Assembly: GCA_025353765.1 (NCBI GenBank) | Contig: JANXOD010000020.1 | Span: 186,001 to 250,000, forward strand | Direction of reading: 5' to 3' | Origin: Sphingobacteriales bacterium | GTDB lineage: Bacteria > Bacteroidota > Bacteroidia > Sphingobacteriales > Sphingobacteriaceae | DNA: 64,000 nucleotides | Part shown: in pieces, positions 9,271-17,783 of the stretch | Position numbering within the stretch: position 1 is the stretch's first letter | Layout: every line of letters begins with the position of its first letter | Notes under the pieces: model-generated | Told to the model about the DNA's origin: nothing | Seen by the model: only the letters and a program-made list of their open reading frames with translations | Database searches by the model: none | Translations under genes and position numbers: made by a program

Positions 9271-9810
9271 CTATATATTATCTTTATCATTTAAGTTATG
9301 ATGAATCTGTTGAATGTCTATAATTTCTTTCATCTCTTCGAGCTCTGTTTCGGTAATATTGCTGTCAATGCCCATTTTCTTTTGTATTTCATGCAGCATG
9401 ATTAACACGTTAGTAATTTCATTCTCAGCACGCACATTCACTTCAAACTCTACTTGATGGTTAATCTTATCCATTCTTCCCTGCCGGTTTTGGCTAATTA
9501 ACACAGATACTGATAAAATGATAGCAAATAAAGATACGATCATGTTTAGCATCGTAAATGGGTAAGGATCAAAAGGGTTTAATCCGGGCAATAGATTCAA
9601 ATTCCAACTGATCCAAATACAGAAAAAGATTAAAATCAAACAAAGAAATTTGATAGTGCCAAATGTATCTGTAATCAATAAGGCAATTTGATCGCTCCAG
9701 CTTTTATTAATTTGCAACTGAGATTTTAACTCCTGATTCTGTTTACTATCCAGAGTAGAATGAGCTTTATCCTCTAAAGACTTCCTTAATTTTATTCCTT
9801 TTTTTGTCAT
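9271..9810 (-). CDS. DUF1003 membrane protein
   Basis: 179 residues. The DUF1003 signature is clear: CIWISWNLNLLPGLNPFDPYPF, then VSLFAIILSVSVLISQNRQ, with two transmembrane segments (about 55-72 and 86-106) and a conserved soluble helix rich in Glu (VRAENEI). The N-terminal 40 residues are charged and soluble. Function of the family is not established. Its gene lies downstream of yciE in the same orientation but is separated from it by a strong terminator, so the two are probably independent. Confidence 0.88.
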   Translation of the reverse strand: MTKKGIKLRKSLEDKAHSTLDSKQNQELKSQLQINKSWSDQIALLITDTFGTIKFLCLILIFFCIWISWNLNLLPGLNPFDPYPFTMLNMIVSLFAIILSVSVLISQNRQGRMDKINHQVEFEVNVRAENEITNVLIMLHEIQKKMGIDSNITETELEEMKEIIDIQQIHHNLNDKDNI

Positions 9811-9882
9811 GAGAAATTAGAAGCTAATTTATGATTAAGATTTGTTTCTACCTGTATAATACAAATTAATGAGAATGTTTAG

Positions 9883-9927
9883 ATCAACAAAAACCCTGCA
9901 ATTATTTATTACAGGGTTTTTGTTGAT
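9883..9927 (-). terminator. Terminator after the yciE-like gene
   Basis: A perfect 16-bp stem (9883-9898 with 9912-9927, 13-nt loop) built on ACAAAAACCCTG. It lies 12 bp past the stop of the minus-strand ferritin-like gene, and the T run inside the 3' arm suits transcription in that direction. Confidence 0.8.
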
Positions 9928-9938
9928 TAATGATTTAA

Positions 9939-10490
9939 TTATTCTGCTATTGCCTTCTCGTTGATAAAACTTTCAGCAACTTCAGTTAATGCTACATCGG
10001 TTGCTTTTTCATTATCAAGGGTTTGTTGTAACAGATTTGCCACATCAGTATGGCCCATGTTTTCAGCTAATGTTCGCAGTGTTCCATAAGTTGCAATTTC
10101 GTAATGCTCTACTTTTTGAGCAGCAAGAATTAATCCGGCATCACGTATCATGGTTCCTTTCTCTGTATCTTCCATAATACTATTAGCTTCTTCCAATAAG
10201 CCTTCCATAGCATCACACTTTTTAGCTACCGCTTTTTCATCTAATAGATCAAATACTTTTTCAAGCGTATCCACATGCTTTTGAGTTTCCTCCGTATGCT
10301 TTTTAAATGCATTCGCAAGTTCTGGACTTGTTGCCGCTTTCTGCATTTTAGGTAATGCCTTTACCAGATTTTTTTCTGCCCAATAGATGTCTTTTAATTC
10401 ATCTACAAAGAATTTATGGAATTCAGTATCTTCCATTTTCCCTGTTAAACCGCTTGGTTTTTTCGCTGTGCCTGCTGTTTGAGTTGCCAT
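9939..10490 (-). CDS. YciE/YciF-family ferritin-like protein (DUF892)
   Basis: 183 residues. A helical ferritin-like bundle with DUF892 features: FFVDELKDIYWAEKNLVKALPKM at about 27-49, KHTEETQKHVDTLEKVF, and AAQKVEHYEIATYGTLRTLAE. Glu and His residues in these helices are at positions that bind a di-metal site in the family. A Lys/Thr-rich N-terminus precedes the domain. Family members are general stress proteins, induced by osmotic or oxidative stress in enterobacteria; the exact role is unknown. It neighbours a stressosome operon, which is suggestive but not proof of co-regulation. Confidence 0.9.
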   Translation of the reverse strand: MATQTAGTAKKPSGLTGKMEDTEFHKFFVDELKDIYWAEKNLVKALPKMQKAATSPELANAFKKHTEETQKHVDTLEKVFDLLDEKAVAKKCDAMEGLLEEANSIMEDTEKGTMIRDAGLILAAQKVEHYEIATYGTLRTLAENMGHTDVANLLQQTLDNEKATDVALTEVAESFINEKAIAE

Positions 10491-10758
10491 AAGATTATAA
10501 GTTTAAAAAGAGTTTTGTTACTTTTACTCTTCATAACTTTCAAGACTTATGCCAAAATGATTATTATGTCCAGAAACATGATTGCATTCAGAAAAAGTAT
10601 TCTTAATGATACATTTTAACAAACTATCCATAAATAATGGATTGTCTTTAACCCTATACGTTGTCGGTTAAAAAGAACAAATGGGAAGGGATGCAATTAT
10701 AAACTTTGGTTATAAACTTTGGTTTTTTGGGGTAAACCAAATGGCGAGTTTATATATA
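10491..10758. other. Intergenic region without a gene
   Basis: Upstream region of the yciE-like gene on the minus strand and downstream region of the surface-protein gene. It contains a two-copy 13-bp tandem repeat (separate entry). I see no open frame, RNA or convincing promoter. Confidence 0.5.
10697..10722 (+). repeat. Two-copy 13-bp tandem repeat
   Basis: TTATAAACTTTGG occurs twice in exact tandem (10697-10709 and 10710-10722). Short, with no assigned function. Confidence 0.75.
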
Positions 10759-10794
10759 AAAACACCTGATCAAGAATTCTTGATCAGGTGTTTT
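10759..10794 (-). terminator. Perfect palindromic terminator of the surface-protein gene
   Basis: A 36-bp perfect palindrome centred on GAATTC, each arm 18 nt and containing CACCTGATCAAG. It lies 25 bp after the stop of the minus-strand gene, and the outer ends are A/T runs. Confidence 0.8.
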
Positions 10795-10819
10795 ATGAGA
10801 TTTTTATTTTATAAGAATA

Positions 10820-13204
10820 TCACTCCACAATAATCTTTTGGCTACTGGTTTTACCGTTTGAAGTTACATTTACCACATAAATTCCTTTAGCATTTCCTGA
10901 CAAGTCCAGTTCATAAGATGATTTATCAGATGTAAGATCTACTTTTTGAATTTGGTTTCCTGATAAATCAGATACCTCTATGGTTCCATTATTTAATTTT
11001 GTAGTAATGGTAAATTTACCAGTAGTTGGGTTTGGAGAAATATTAATGCCTTCTGTTGCTAAACTCCCTGCTTCATTTGCCTGGGTAACTGTTGTAAGAC
11101 TTGTTGTTTTAACAGTTCCGGCTCTCACGGGAGTAATTAGTGATTCCACTAGTTTTTTAAGGTTATCAATTTGTTTTTGCTGATCAGTTATTTGTTTTTG
11201 CTGAGCTTCAATTTGTTTTTGTTGTTCAATTTTTTGACCTTGTTGCTCTTGTACTGCTTTTACCAAAGGAACTACAAATTCAGCATAACGAATTCCATAA
11301 AGTGCATTAGTGTTGGTTGGAACATCCACACCGCTAAAACTAAAGCCGCTCTCTTTCGCTGTCTTTTCTACTTCCTGGGCTATAAAACCACTCTCCCTAT
11401 GTTTGGCTGCATATGCATAACTGGCCTGTTTCATTTTCTGCAATTCGGGATCTTCTGTACCTGGAGTACTCTTGCGGTTTTTATTGTAAAAGTTATCTAT
11501 ACCTGGCACGTCAACTATATAAGTAATGGGTCTCAGTTTGTTGATGAATGTAAGTCCTGGTACATCTTCTTTTAGATCTTTTTTAAAACGTCCGTCACTT
11601 AATTTGGTCCAGTCTACTTCCCCGCCTATAGAAGTAACTGCTGTATTTCCTATCCTCACCTTATCGCTGGCATCTACTATGGCTCCATTTCCAATAACAG
11701 TCGCATTATTTATGATAGTGCTTTCAAGTGAAGTTACATCTGTATTAAAGCCTACAGCGGTATTATTGCTTCCTGTAATATTAGATAAAAGTGATAAATA
11801 ACCACTAGCCGTATTATAATTCCCCGTAGTGTTATAGGCAAGGGCCTGAGTACCATTAGCTGTATTTTGATGTCCTTTAGTGTTAAAAGTAAGTGCCTCA
11901 GAACCATTGGCTGTATTTTGATGTCCGTTAGTGTTATTTCGAAGTGCACCATAACCACTCGCTGCATTATTAATCCCGGAAATATTGGAATAGAGTGCCC
12001 ACATACCGATAGCTGTATTGTTTGTCCCTTTAGTATTAGCCCGAAGTGCCTGATAACCATCTGCAGTATTGAAATTTCCCTTATTCATAAAAAGAGCTTC
12101 ATAGCCATCTGCAGTATTAAAATTCCCTTCACTATTGGAATAAAGTGTAGCAAAACCAGTAGCTGTATTTCCTTCACCAATGGTATTACTGGCAAGGGCA
12201 TCCTTGCCGTTGGCCGTATTTTCTCTACCTGTGGTATTGGAGTAAAGAGCACCTGAGCCAGTAGCTGCATTCTGAGATCCGGTAGTATTATTATAAAGTG
12301 CTTCATGGCCATTAGCTACGTTATTATGCCCTCCGGTGTTATAATAAAGTGCACTATTACCATTGGCTGTGTTATAAGATCCACTACTATTGGAATAAAG
12401 TGCACCAGAACCACTGGCTACGTTTTTATAACCCTCTGTATTATGATAAAGTGCAGTCCAGCCTAGTGCTGTATTGTTGGTTCCTGTAGTATTACTGTAA
12501 AGAGCAGAGGCACCATTTGCAGTATTATAAATTCCATCAATATTATTATAAAGCGCAGTCCAACCATTAGCTGTATTTTCAGATCCCTTGTTATTGAAAT
12601 AAAGCGTTTGATAGCCATTAGCTGTATTCTTATCACCTTGAGTATTAGAATAAAGAGACCCAGACCCATTAGCCGTGTTCTTAACACCTGTGGTATTGTG
12701 AAGAAGTGAGCTATAACCACTGGCTGTATTATCAGTGCCGGTAGTATTGGCATAAAGAGTAGCATAGCCATTCGCTGTATTAAATGATCCGCCTATATTG
12801 GAATTAAGCGCAACAAAGCCGGTGGCTGTATTATTTATTCCTGTGGTGTTGCTCTCCAATGCACTACTACCGTTAGCTACGTTAGCAAATCCCGTAGTAT
12901 TGTTAATAAGTGCATGGAAACCCGTAGCCGTATTATTTGATCCTGTAGTATTATAATAAAGCGCTAAAGAACCATTTGCTGTATTTCTGATTCCTGAACT
13001 ATTATAATACAGTGCATAATAACCAAATGCAGAGTTATCTGTACCACTTGTATTACTCAAAAATGCCCCCGAGCCAAACTTTGTATTAGTTTGAGCCATT
13101 ACAGGAGCAAAAAACAGGAGTAAAACCGTTAGGCCTAGAAGTTTTTTGCACACATCTTTTTTACTGAAAAGAGGGTTTATTGGTTTTGTGTATAAATTTT
13201 TCAT
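10820..13204 (-). CDS. Secreted head-repeat surface protein with peptidase S74 domain and T9SS sorting signal
   Basis: 794 residues. The signal peptide hydrophobic core is LLGLTVLLLFFAPVMAQ (after a charged stretch of about 22 residues). Next come 26 tandem repeats of 17 residues (one of 16) with consensus NTTGxxNTAxGxxALYx, related to the left-handed beta-roll heads of trimeric adhesins. Then comes a peptidase S74 (intramolecular chaperone) domain starting at SDGRFKKDL with GFIAQEVEK further on. A Gln/Lys coiled coil follows (QQKQIEAQQKQITDQQKQ). The last 75 residues are a T9SS type A sorting domain (ISPNPTTGKFTI to QKIIVE). S74 domains help fold trimers and can self-cleave before the Ser-Asp. 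Probably a trimeric surface adhesin or sheath protein. Repeat DNA has a 51-bp period. Confidence 0.9.
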   Translation of the reverse strand: MKNLYTKPINPLFSKKDVCKKLLGLTVLLLFFAPVMAQTNTKFGSGAFLSNTSGTDNSAFGYYALYYNSSGIRNTANGSLALYYNTTGSNNTATGFHALINNTTGFANVANGSSALESNTTGINNTATGFVALNSNIGGSFNTANGYATLYANTTGTDNTASGYSSLLHNTTGVKNTANGSGSLYSNTQGDKNTANGYQTLYFNNKGSENTANGWTALYNNIDGIYNTANGASALYSNTTGTNNTALGWTALYHNTEGYKNVASGSGALYSNSSGSYNTANGNSALYYNTGGHNNVANGHEALYNNTTGSQNAATGSGALYSNTTGRENTANGKDALASNTIGEGNTATGFATLYSNSEGNFNTADGYEALFMNKGNFNTADGYQALRANTKGTNNTAIGMWALYSNISGINNAASGYGALRNNTNGHQNTANGSEALTFNTKGHQNTANGTQALAYNTTGNYNTASGYLSLLSNITGSNNTAVGFNTDVTSLESTIINNATVIGNGAIVDASDKVRIGNTAVTSIGGEVDWTKLSDGRFKKDLKEDVPGLTFINKLRPITYIVDVPGIDNFYNKNRKSTPGTEDPELQKMKQASYAYAAKHRESGFIAQEVEKTAKESGFSFSGVDVPTNTNALYGIRYAEFVVPLVKAVQEQQGQKIEQQKQIEAQQKQITDQQKQIDNLKKLVESLITPVRAGTVKTTSLTTVTQANEAGSLATEGINISPNPTTGKFTITTKLNNGTIEVSDLSGNQIQKVDLTSDKSSYELDLSGNAKGIYVVNVTSNGKTSSQKIIVE
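11700..13060 (-). repeat. 51-bp-period coding tandem repeats (26 copies)
   Basis: Internal repeats of the surface-protein gene, each encoding 17 residues. The copies differ at many synonymous and surface positions, so the array is old rather than freshly expanded. Confidence 0.85.
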
Positions 13205-13265
13205 TATTCTTTGATTTAGATTTAAGATATATAAATTAAATGAAAGTAATTTTCTCCAAGTTTAA

Positions 13266-13415
13266 TTATACTTTATTTTTCCCTGAAGTAATGTCTGTAA
13301 CAATATTGTTATATAGAAATAATGCCTGATAACCAGTGGCATTATTATTATTACCAGCAGTATTTAAATAAAGTGCGCCAAAACCACTCGCTGTATTATA
13401 CCAGTAGTGTTGGTA
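13266..13415 (-). pseudogene. Decayed fragment of a second head-repeat gene
   Basis: Read on the minus strand, this stretch encodes YNTASGFGALYL, then NTAGNNNNATGYQALFL, then YNN, i.e. two more 17-residue head repeats in register, ending at a stop at 13266-13268. Just upstream, NTTG appears in a different frame, so a frameshift has broken the first unit. No start codon or signal peptide is found. It sits 62 bp upstream of the intact surface-protein gene, so it is a remnant of a tandem paralogue or of a rearranged 5' end. Confidence 0.75.
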
Positions 13416-13479
13416 TACCGCCGGCCTTCACATATTCGCTGCTATTTTTACTAAATTTGGATGCCACACCGGTAAGGGC

Positions 13480-13584
13480 AGTTCTACTGAAAATGAAATC
13501 AGTTCTACTAAAAGCGAAACTAATTCTGCTATTTACTGAACTAGTTCTACTAAAAGTGAAACCAGTTCTGCTATTTGCTAAATT
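13480..13584 (+). repeat. 21-bp-period tandem array, locus 1
   Basis: Five consecutive units of exactly 21 bp (13480-13500, 13501-13521, 13522-13542, 13543-13563, 13564-13584). Units 2 and 4 are near-identical (AGTTCTACTAAAAGCGAAAC and AGTTCTACTAAAAGTGAAAC) and units 3 and 5 share TTCTGCTATTT. A degenerate unit is visible at about 13435-13458. All frames are either interrupted or lack a credible gene context. Confidence 0.8.
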
Positions 13585-13603
13585 AGGCAGGGATGAGGAA
13601 TGA

Positions 13604-13808
13604 TGGGTGGAATGAATAAACTTATAGGAATTTTTTAGCTATTAAATCTGGCTTACTTGCCAAACTCCTATACTGGTTCACGAGTGCCGCGTGTTCAATT
13701 TATTTAATTTTACTGGCTTTATTCAATTATCTATTTATATGAGCTGAAAGTATAAATTTCTGAATAAAAAGAGTCTGTATTTTGTAAGCTTTGCTACTGT
13801 TAATTAAA
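13604..13808. other. Intergenic stretch with nothing recognised
   Basis: About 200 bp of AT-rich DNA between the 21-bp array and the next terminator. I see no open frame, hairpin or repeat worth naming. Confidence 0.4.
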
Positions 13809-13843
13809 TACACCTCTGCTAGTTCGACTTGCAGAGGTGTATC
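13809..13843 (-). terminator. Terminator of the nucleotidyltransferase gene
   Basis: A 12-bp stem (ATACACCTCTGC with GCAGAGGTGTAT, 11-nt loop) lies 64 bp past the stop of the minus-strand gene. On that strand it is followed by an AT-rich tail. Confidence 0.65.
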
Positions 13844-13907
13844 TTCATATGTAAGCTCGCACTAACGAGGGAATATAGAATATCTGAATTAAATCATTTG
13901 GTCCCTT

Positions 13908-14807
13908 TTAATCCCACAAACTCTCCGGGTATTCTCCCGATTTCACCAGTTTATCAATACTAGTTTGTACAATAGGTTTATCTTCTTTATAAGTTACCCC
14001 AAACCATTGATTTTGAGTAGGAATTACTTTAAAGGAGGCTAAATTCTTTTTGATGAGCTTTTCTGCAACCAATGGAATAAAGAACTCTGATTTTGGATTA
14101 TCTGCATTTGCTAAAGCAAACTCTTTAAACATGCTTGCAGATAGTTCAAATACTTTAGGTGTAAAACCCCAGAAGTTCATAGAAACTCGTGATTTGCGAT
14201 TTAAAGGAAACTCTTTTCCGTCTTCTTCAAAGGCAATACCGGCATCTTTAAAATAAACTTTGGTACGCTCATTAATTTCTGAAAGATTACCATTGCCATC
14301 TACCGCACAAACACCCCTGGAAACAGAACCATGCTCGGATAAGGTTTTATCAATCTGGTATCCTATCATAGAAAAAGCATCATCTTTCACTTCTGTAGTT
14401 AAGAAATCAAACATCTTTTGATAGGCTTCGCGGCCATAAAAATCATCGGCATTAATTACACAGAAAGGTTCTTTAACGGCATCACGTGCTGCTAATACGG
14501 CATGAGCAGTTCCCCAGGGTTTGGCACGTTCAATATGCTGTTCTATCCCGAAAGGTTTTAGATCAAAGGATTGAAAAACATAATCTGTTTCTACTTTGCC
14601 CTTTAATTTTTCCTCGAAAATGGCTTTAAAATTGCCTGCAAATTCTTCACGGATGATGAAAACTACTTTGCCGAAACCGGCTTGTATGGCATCATATATA
14701 GAATAATCAATAATGGTTTCGCCATTTGGCCCAAAAGGATCTGTTTGTTTCATACTGCCATAGCGACTTGCCATGCCCGCAGCTAAAATAAGTAGGGTTG
14801 GTTTCAT
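13908..14807 (-). CDS. Sugar-phosphate nucleotidyltransferase
   Basis: 299 residues, cytosolic. The N-terminal glycine-rich signature LILAAGMASRYGSMKQTDPF is that of NTP:sugar-phosphate nucleotidyltransferases, and AVINADDFYG-like VINADDFYGREAYQ carries the metal-binding Asp pair. GTAHAVLAARDAV and the central GSVSRGVCAVD fit a UDP-glucose or GlcNAc-1-P uridylyltransferase-like fold. The family is common in Bacteroidota as a stand-alone NDP-sugar synthase. Sugar and nucleotide cannot be fixed from sequence. It is the last of a minus-strand run with the M42 peptidase and GNAT genes, but a GC-rich palindromic element separates it from them. Confidence 0.85.
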   Translation of the reverse strand: MKPTLLILAAGMASRYGSMKQTDPFGPNGETIIDYSIYDAIQAGFGKVVFIIREEFAGNFKAIFEEKLKGKVETDYVFQSFDLKPFGIEQHIERAKPWGTAHAVLAARDAVKEPFCVINADDFYGREAYQKMFDFLTTEVKDDAFSMIGYQIDKTLSEHGSVSRGVCAVDGNGNLSEINERTKVYFKDAGIAFEEDGKEFPLNRKSRVSMNFWGFTPKVFELSASMFKEFALANADNPKSEFFIPLVAEKLIKKNLASFKVIPTQNQWFGVTYKEDKPIVQTSIDKLVKSGEYPESLWD

Positions 14808-14857
14808 TTAGATTTTATAGTGTTTTGGTTAAATTTAATAGTGTAATATATTTGAGG

Positions 14858-14971
14858 TTTACCACCTCCGCCTTCGGCACCTCCGCCAGCGGAGGAGAGG
14901 AGGGCTTGTCCTCCGCTGGCGGAGGTGGATTGTGCAGCGAAGCCGAAGCGAAACAAGACGGAGGTGGTTAA
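14858..14971. repeat. GC-rich palindromic intergenic element (REP-like)
   Basis: A 114-bp block far richer in G+C than its surroundings. Outer arms ACCACCTCCG (14861-14870) and CGGAGGTGGT (14959-14968) enclose two inner palindromes, CCTCCGCCAGCGGAGG and CCTCCGCTGGCGGAGG, which are also inverted copies of each other. TTCGGC/GCCGAA segments pair as well. Nested symmetry of this kind is typical of mobile repetitive extragenic palindromes. It sits between two minus-strand genes. Confidence 0.8.
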
Positions 14972-14990
14972 GTAATGTATCAGCACTATC

Positions 14991-16097
14991 TTACTTAATC
15001 GACCTGAAATCATGGTCTACTTTAATGTTTAATAAGGATTCATAAATTAAACGGATCACATTATCCACATCTTCTTTATGGATCATTTCTACAGTTGTAT
15101 GCATATAACGCAAAGGTAAAGATATTAAGGCCGAAACTACGCCATCATTAGAATAAGCAAAAGCATCGGTATCTGTACCGGTTGAACGCGAAGAAGCTTG
15201 GCGTTGAAAAGGGATCTTATTTTTTTCTGCTGTTTGGATAAGTAATTTATTAAGATTGGTTTGTACGGCGGGTGCATAAGAAACTACCGGACCTTTACCA
15301 CAAGCGAGGTCACCTTGTGTAATTTTGCTGATCATGGGTGTTTGTGTATCATGAGTTACATCTGTGACAATGGCAATATTAGGTTTAATACGATTAGCAA
15401 TCATTTCTGCGCCTCGTAAGCCAATCTCTTCCTGAACAGAATTAACAATATATAATCCGAAAGGCAATGATTTTTTGTTTTCTTTAAGCAGGCGGGCAAC
15501 TTCGGCAATCATAAATCCACCGGCACGATTATCTAAAGCACGACCCACATAATACCGATCGTTTAAAACCATAAACTCATCTTCGTAAGTAATTACACAA
15601 CCTACATGGATTCCCAATTTTTCAACTTCTTCCTGAGTGGTGCAGCCGCAATCTAAAAAGATGTTTTTTAATGATGGAGATTCTTCTTTTTCGCCATTTC
15701 GGGTATGAATTGCCGGCCAGCCGAATACAGCTTTTACAATGCCTTTATCGGTATGAATATTTACGCGTTTTGATGGTGCGATCTGGTGATCTGAACCACC
15801 ATTACGAATCACATAGATCAAACCATCTTTGGTAATATAATTTACAAACCAGGAGATTTCATCAGCATGAGCCTCTATAACCACTTTATATTTTGCCTTT
15901 GGATTGATGACTGCTACGGCAGTACCGTAATTATCTACATAATGCTCATCAACGTAGGGCTTTAAATAATCTAACCATAAACGCTGGCCTTCCCATTCAA
16001 AACCTGTTGGAGATGCATTATTAATGTATTTTTCAAAAAAGGGTAGTGATTTTTTAGTGACTACCGGAATGTGTTTTTGTTCTTTTTTAGCTGCCAT
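14991..16097 (-). CDS. M42 family metallo-aminopeptidase
   Basis: 368 residues, cytosolic. A dinuclear zinc aminopeptidase of the M42 (glutamyl aminopeptidase/deblocking, sometimes labelled endoglucanase) family. Metal-binding and catalytic motifs are in order: EAHADEIS (His), GRALDNRAGG (bridging Asp), QEEIGLRGA (catalytic and metal Glu), VTDVTHDTQTP (Asp), and GTDTDA with RYMHTTVEM near the end (His). Family members form tetrahedral dodecamers that trim peptides. It overlaps the upstream GNAT gene by 11 bp, implying co-transcription. Confidence 0.93.
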   Translation of the reverse strand: MAAKKEQKHIPVVTKKSLPFFEKYINNASPTGFEWEGQRLWLDYLKPYVDEHYVDNYGTAVAVINPKAKYKVVIEAHADEISWFVNYITKDGLIYVIRNGGSDHQIAPSKRVNIHTDKGIVKAVFGWPAIHTRNGEKEESPSLKNIFLDCGCTTQEEVEKLGIHVGCVITYEDEFMVLNDRYYVGRALDNRAGGFMIAEVARLLKENKKSLPFGLYIVNSVQEEIGLRGAEMIANRIKPNIAIVTDVTHDTQTPMISKITQGDLACGKGPVVSYAPAVQTNLNKLLIQTAEKNKIPFQRQASSRSTGTDTDAFAYSNDGVVSALISLPLRYMHTTVEMIHKEDVDNVIRLIYESLLNIKVDHDFRSIK

Positions 16098-16512
16098 GTA
16101 TTGATGTGAATTTTAATTCCATGATGACGAAATCATATCCGTCTTTAAAAAATGTAATGTCTGTTTCTCGAAAGCCGAAATTACTATAAAATGTTGAAGC
16201 ATTTTTACGGGCATTGCACCATAACCGTTTACAGCCTTCGGCTTTTGCAAAATCGATGATGTATTTCAACAGTTTTGATCCATAACCCTGATGCTGGTAT
16301 TCTGCTAAAGTAGCAAATTTGCGGAACTGCATTTCTTCTCCACTTTTAAAAGTTGAGGTAATACTGATCAGTTGGATATGATCAAACAACCCAAAATGTA
16401 TCCCTTTCTCATCTTCCGGCAACTTTACATTATCCAAACTCATTTCAGGGTACATCACCTTGTGACGTATTTCCCAAGTTAATGAAGGGAATATTTGTTC
16501 TATTTGAACCAT
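16087..16512 (-). CDS. GNAT family N-acetyltransferase
   Basis: 141 residues. The acetyl-CoA loop is seen in YQHQGYGSKLLKYIIDFAK (about 85-103), followed by KRLWCNARKNASTFYSNFGF, the usual last strand and helix of a GNAT fold. Substrate unknown. It overlaps the downstream M42 peptidase gene, so both are likely on one transcript, and it follows the MFS gene by only 29 bp. Confidence 0.88.
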   Translation of the reverse strand: MVQIEQIFPSLTWEIRHKVMYPEMSLDNVKLPEDEKGIHFGLFDHIQLISITSTFKSGEEMQFRKFATLAEYQHQGYGSKLLKYIIDFAKAEGCKRLWCNARKNASTFYSNFGFRETDITFFKDGYDFVIMELKFTSIHGS

Positions 16513-16541
16513 ATGTTAAAAGGAGGGTCGAAACGTCAGAA

Positions 16542-17738
16542 TTATGATTGAATAAACTTCTTCCTTCCATAAAAAAAGTAAACGCAACTATTTAACAAGG
16601 TAACCAACGTACAGCCGCCACAAAACAATGCCCAACCTCCTAGGTCCCAAAGCCACAAACCCAGAGCCGAACCACAGCTGGCGCCAATGAAGCTTACTGA
16701 CATAAAAACGGTATTCAGCCGATTACGAGCCTCCGGAATTAAAGTATAAATCCGAGTCTGGTTAGTTACATGAATGGCCTGTTGCCCGATATCTACCAAT
16801 ATAATACCTGCTACAAATAAATATAAGTGACTTCCTGTAAAATAGAAGAGCGCCATGCTGATGATCTGCAGAATGAAACCGACTAGTATATTTTTACGTG
16901 GATCACTTCCATCACTTAGTTTACCAACCAAGGGTGCAGCTAATGCTCCGGCTGCTCCGGCAATACCGAATAAACCAATTTGCAGGGTTTGAAAATTAAA
17001 GGGTGGATTGGCCAGGAATAAAACCATGGTGGTCCAAAAAGCGCTGATAATTGCAAAAGCTAAAAAGTTAATGATAGATGCTTCTCTTAAAACTGGTTGC
17101 GTTTTGATATAGCTGAACATAGATCGCATTAATTCTTTATAATTTCCTTTAAAAGCCGGGTAACTTTGGGGAAAAAGCTTCGCCATTAATCCTACCAGCA
17201 AAATGCAAATACCGGCTGCCATAAAATAAACTGCCCGCCAGCCCAGCCAGAAACCTATACTTCCGCTGATAGCCCTGGAAGCTAAAATACCTACCAGCAA
17301 GCCGCTCATGATTATGCCAATATTTTGTCCCCGGTTTTTATCAGAACTTAGGTTGGCTGCTAAAGGTAAAATAAGTTGCGGTACAATGGAACAGGCGCCA
17401 ATTAATACACTGGCAAATGCCAACAGTAAAAAGGTATGCGAAAATGCGGCGGTAAGTAAGGCTAAAATGGCCAGCCCGGTAATGAGCAGGATTTGTTTTT
17501 TACGTTCAAACATATCGCCTAAGGGTACTAAAAGAAATAAGCCAATAGCATAACCTGCCTGGGTTAAATACGTGATTCGTCCTGCATAGCTTTCGGTTAA
17601 ATGAAATTCTTTTGCTACCAGAATCACCAAAGGCTGACAGTAATAAATGTTTGCCACAATGAGACCAGTACAAAAAGCCATTAGTAATATATTAGTGCGG
17701 GATAGCTGCATTTTATTATTAGTATCGGAGATAAACAT
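16542..17738 (-). CDS. MFS transporter, drug/metabolite efflux type
   Basis: 398 residues with about 12 hydrophobic segments. The loop 2-3 signature appears as LVPLGDMFERKKQILLITG, a variant of the MFS GxxxDRxGRR motif, and the repeated half-motif GKLSDGSDPRKN lies between TM8 and TM9. It fits the DHA1 drug/proton antiporter group. The substrate is unknown. A second possible start, Met10 (17711, MQLSRTNILLMAF), sits closer to the first transmembrane helix and may be the real one. The gene follows the acyl-CoA carboxylase gene by 45 bp. Confidence 0.88.
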   Translation of the reverse strand: MFISDTNNKMQLSRTNILLMAFCTGLIVANIYYCQPLVILVAKEFHLTESYAGRITYLTQAGYAIGLFLLVPLGDMFERKKQILLITGLAILALLTAAFSHTFLLLAFASVLIGACSIVPQLILPLAANLSSDKNRGQNIGIIMSGLLVGILASRAISGSIGFWLGWRAVYFMAAGICILLVGLMAKLFPQSYPAFKGNYKELMRSMFSYIKTQPVLREASIINFLAFAIISAFWTTMVLFLANPPFNFQTLQIGLFGIAGAAGALAAPLVGKLSDGSDPRKNILVGFILQIISMALFYFTGSHLYLFVAGIILVDIGQQAIHVTNQTRIYTLIPEARNRLNTVFMSVSFIGASCGSALGLWLWDLGGWALFCGGCTLVTLLNSCVYFFYGRKKFIQS

Positions 17739-17783
17739 TTATACCGGCAATTTGTTTTTTGTTCTTTGCTTAGGCTTTCATCT

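Noticed and set aside
11700-13060. Regularly spaced repeats resembling a CRISPR array
   Set aside because: The 51-bp period is coding, encodes 17-residue head repeats in frame, and has no constant repeat with unique spacers.
13322-13603. 93-residue plus-strand open frame
   Set aside because: It crosses the decayed head-repeat fragment in antisense and then the 21-bp array; no signal, domain or context supports it.
14804-15013. 69-residue minus-strand open frame
   Set aside because: It is mostly the GC-rich palindromic element and overlaps real genes at both ends.
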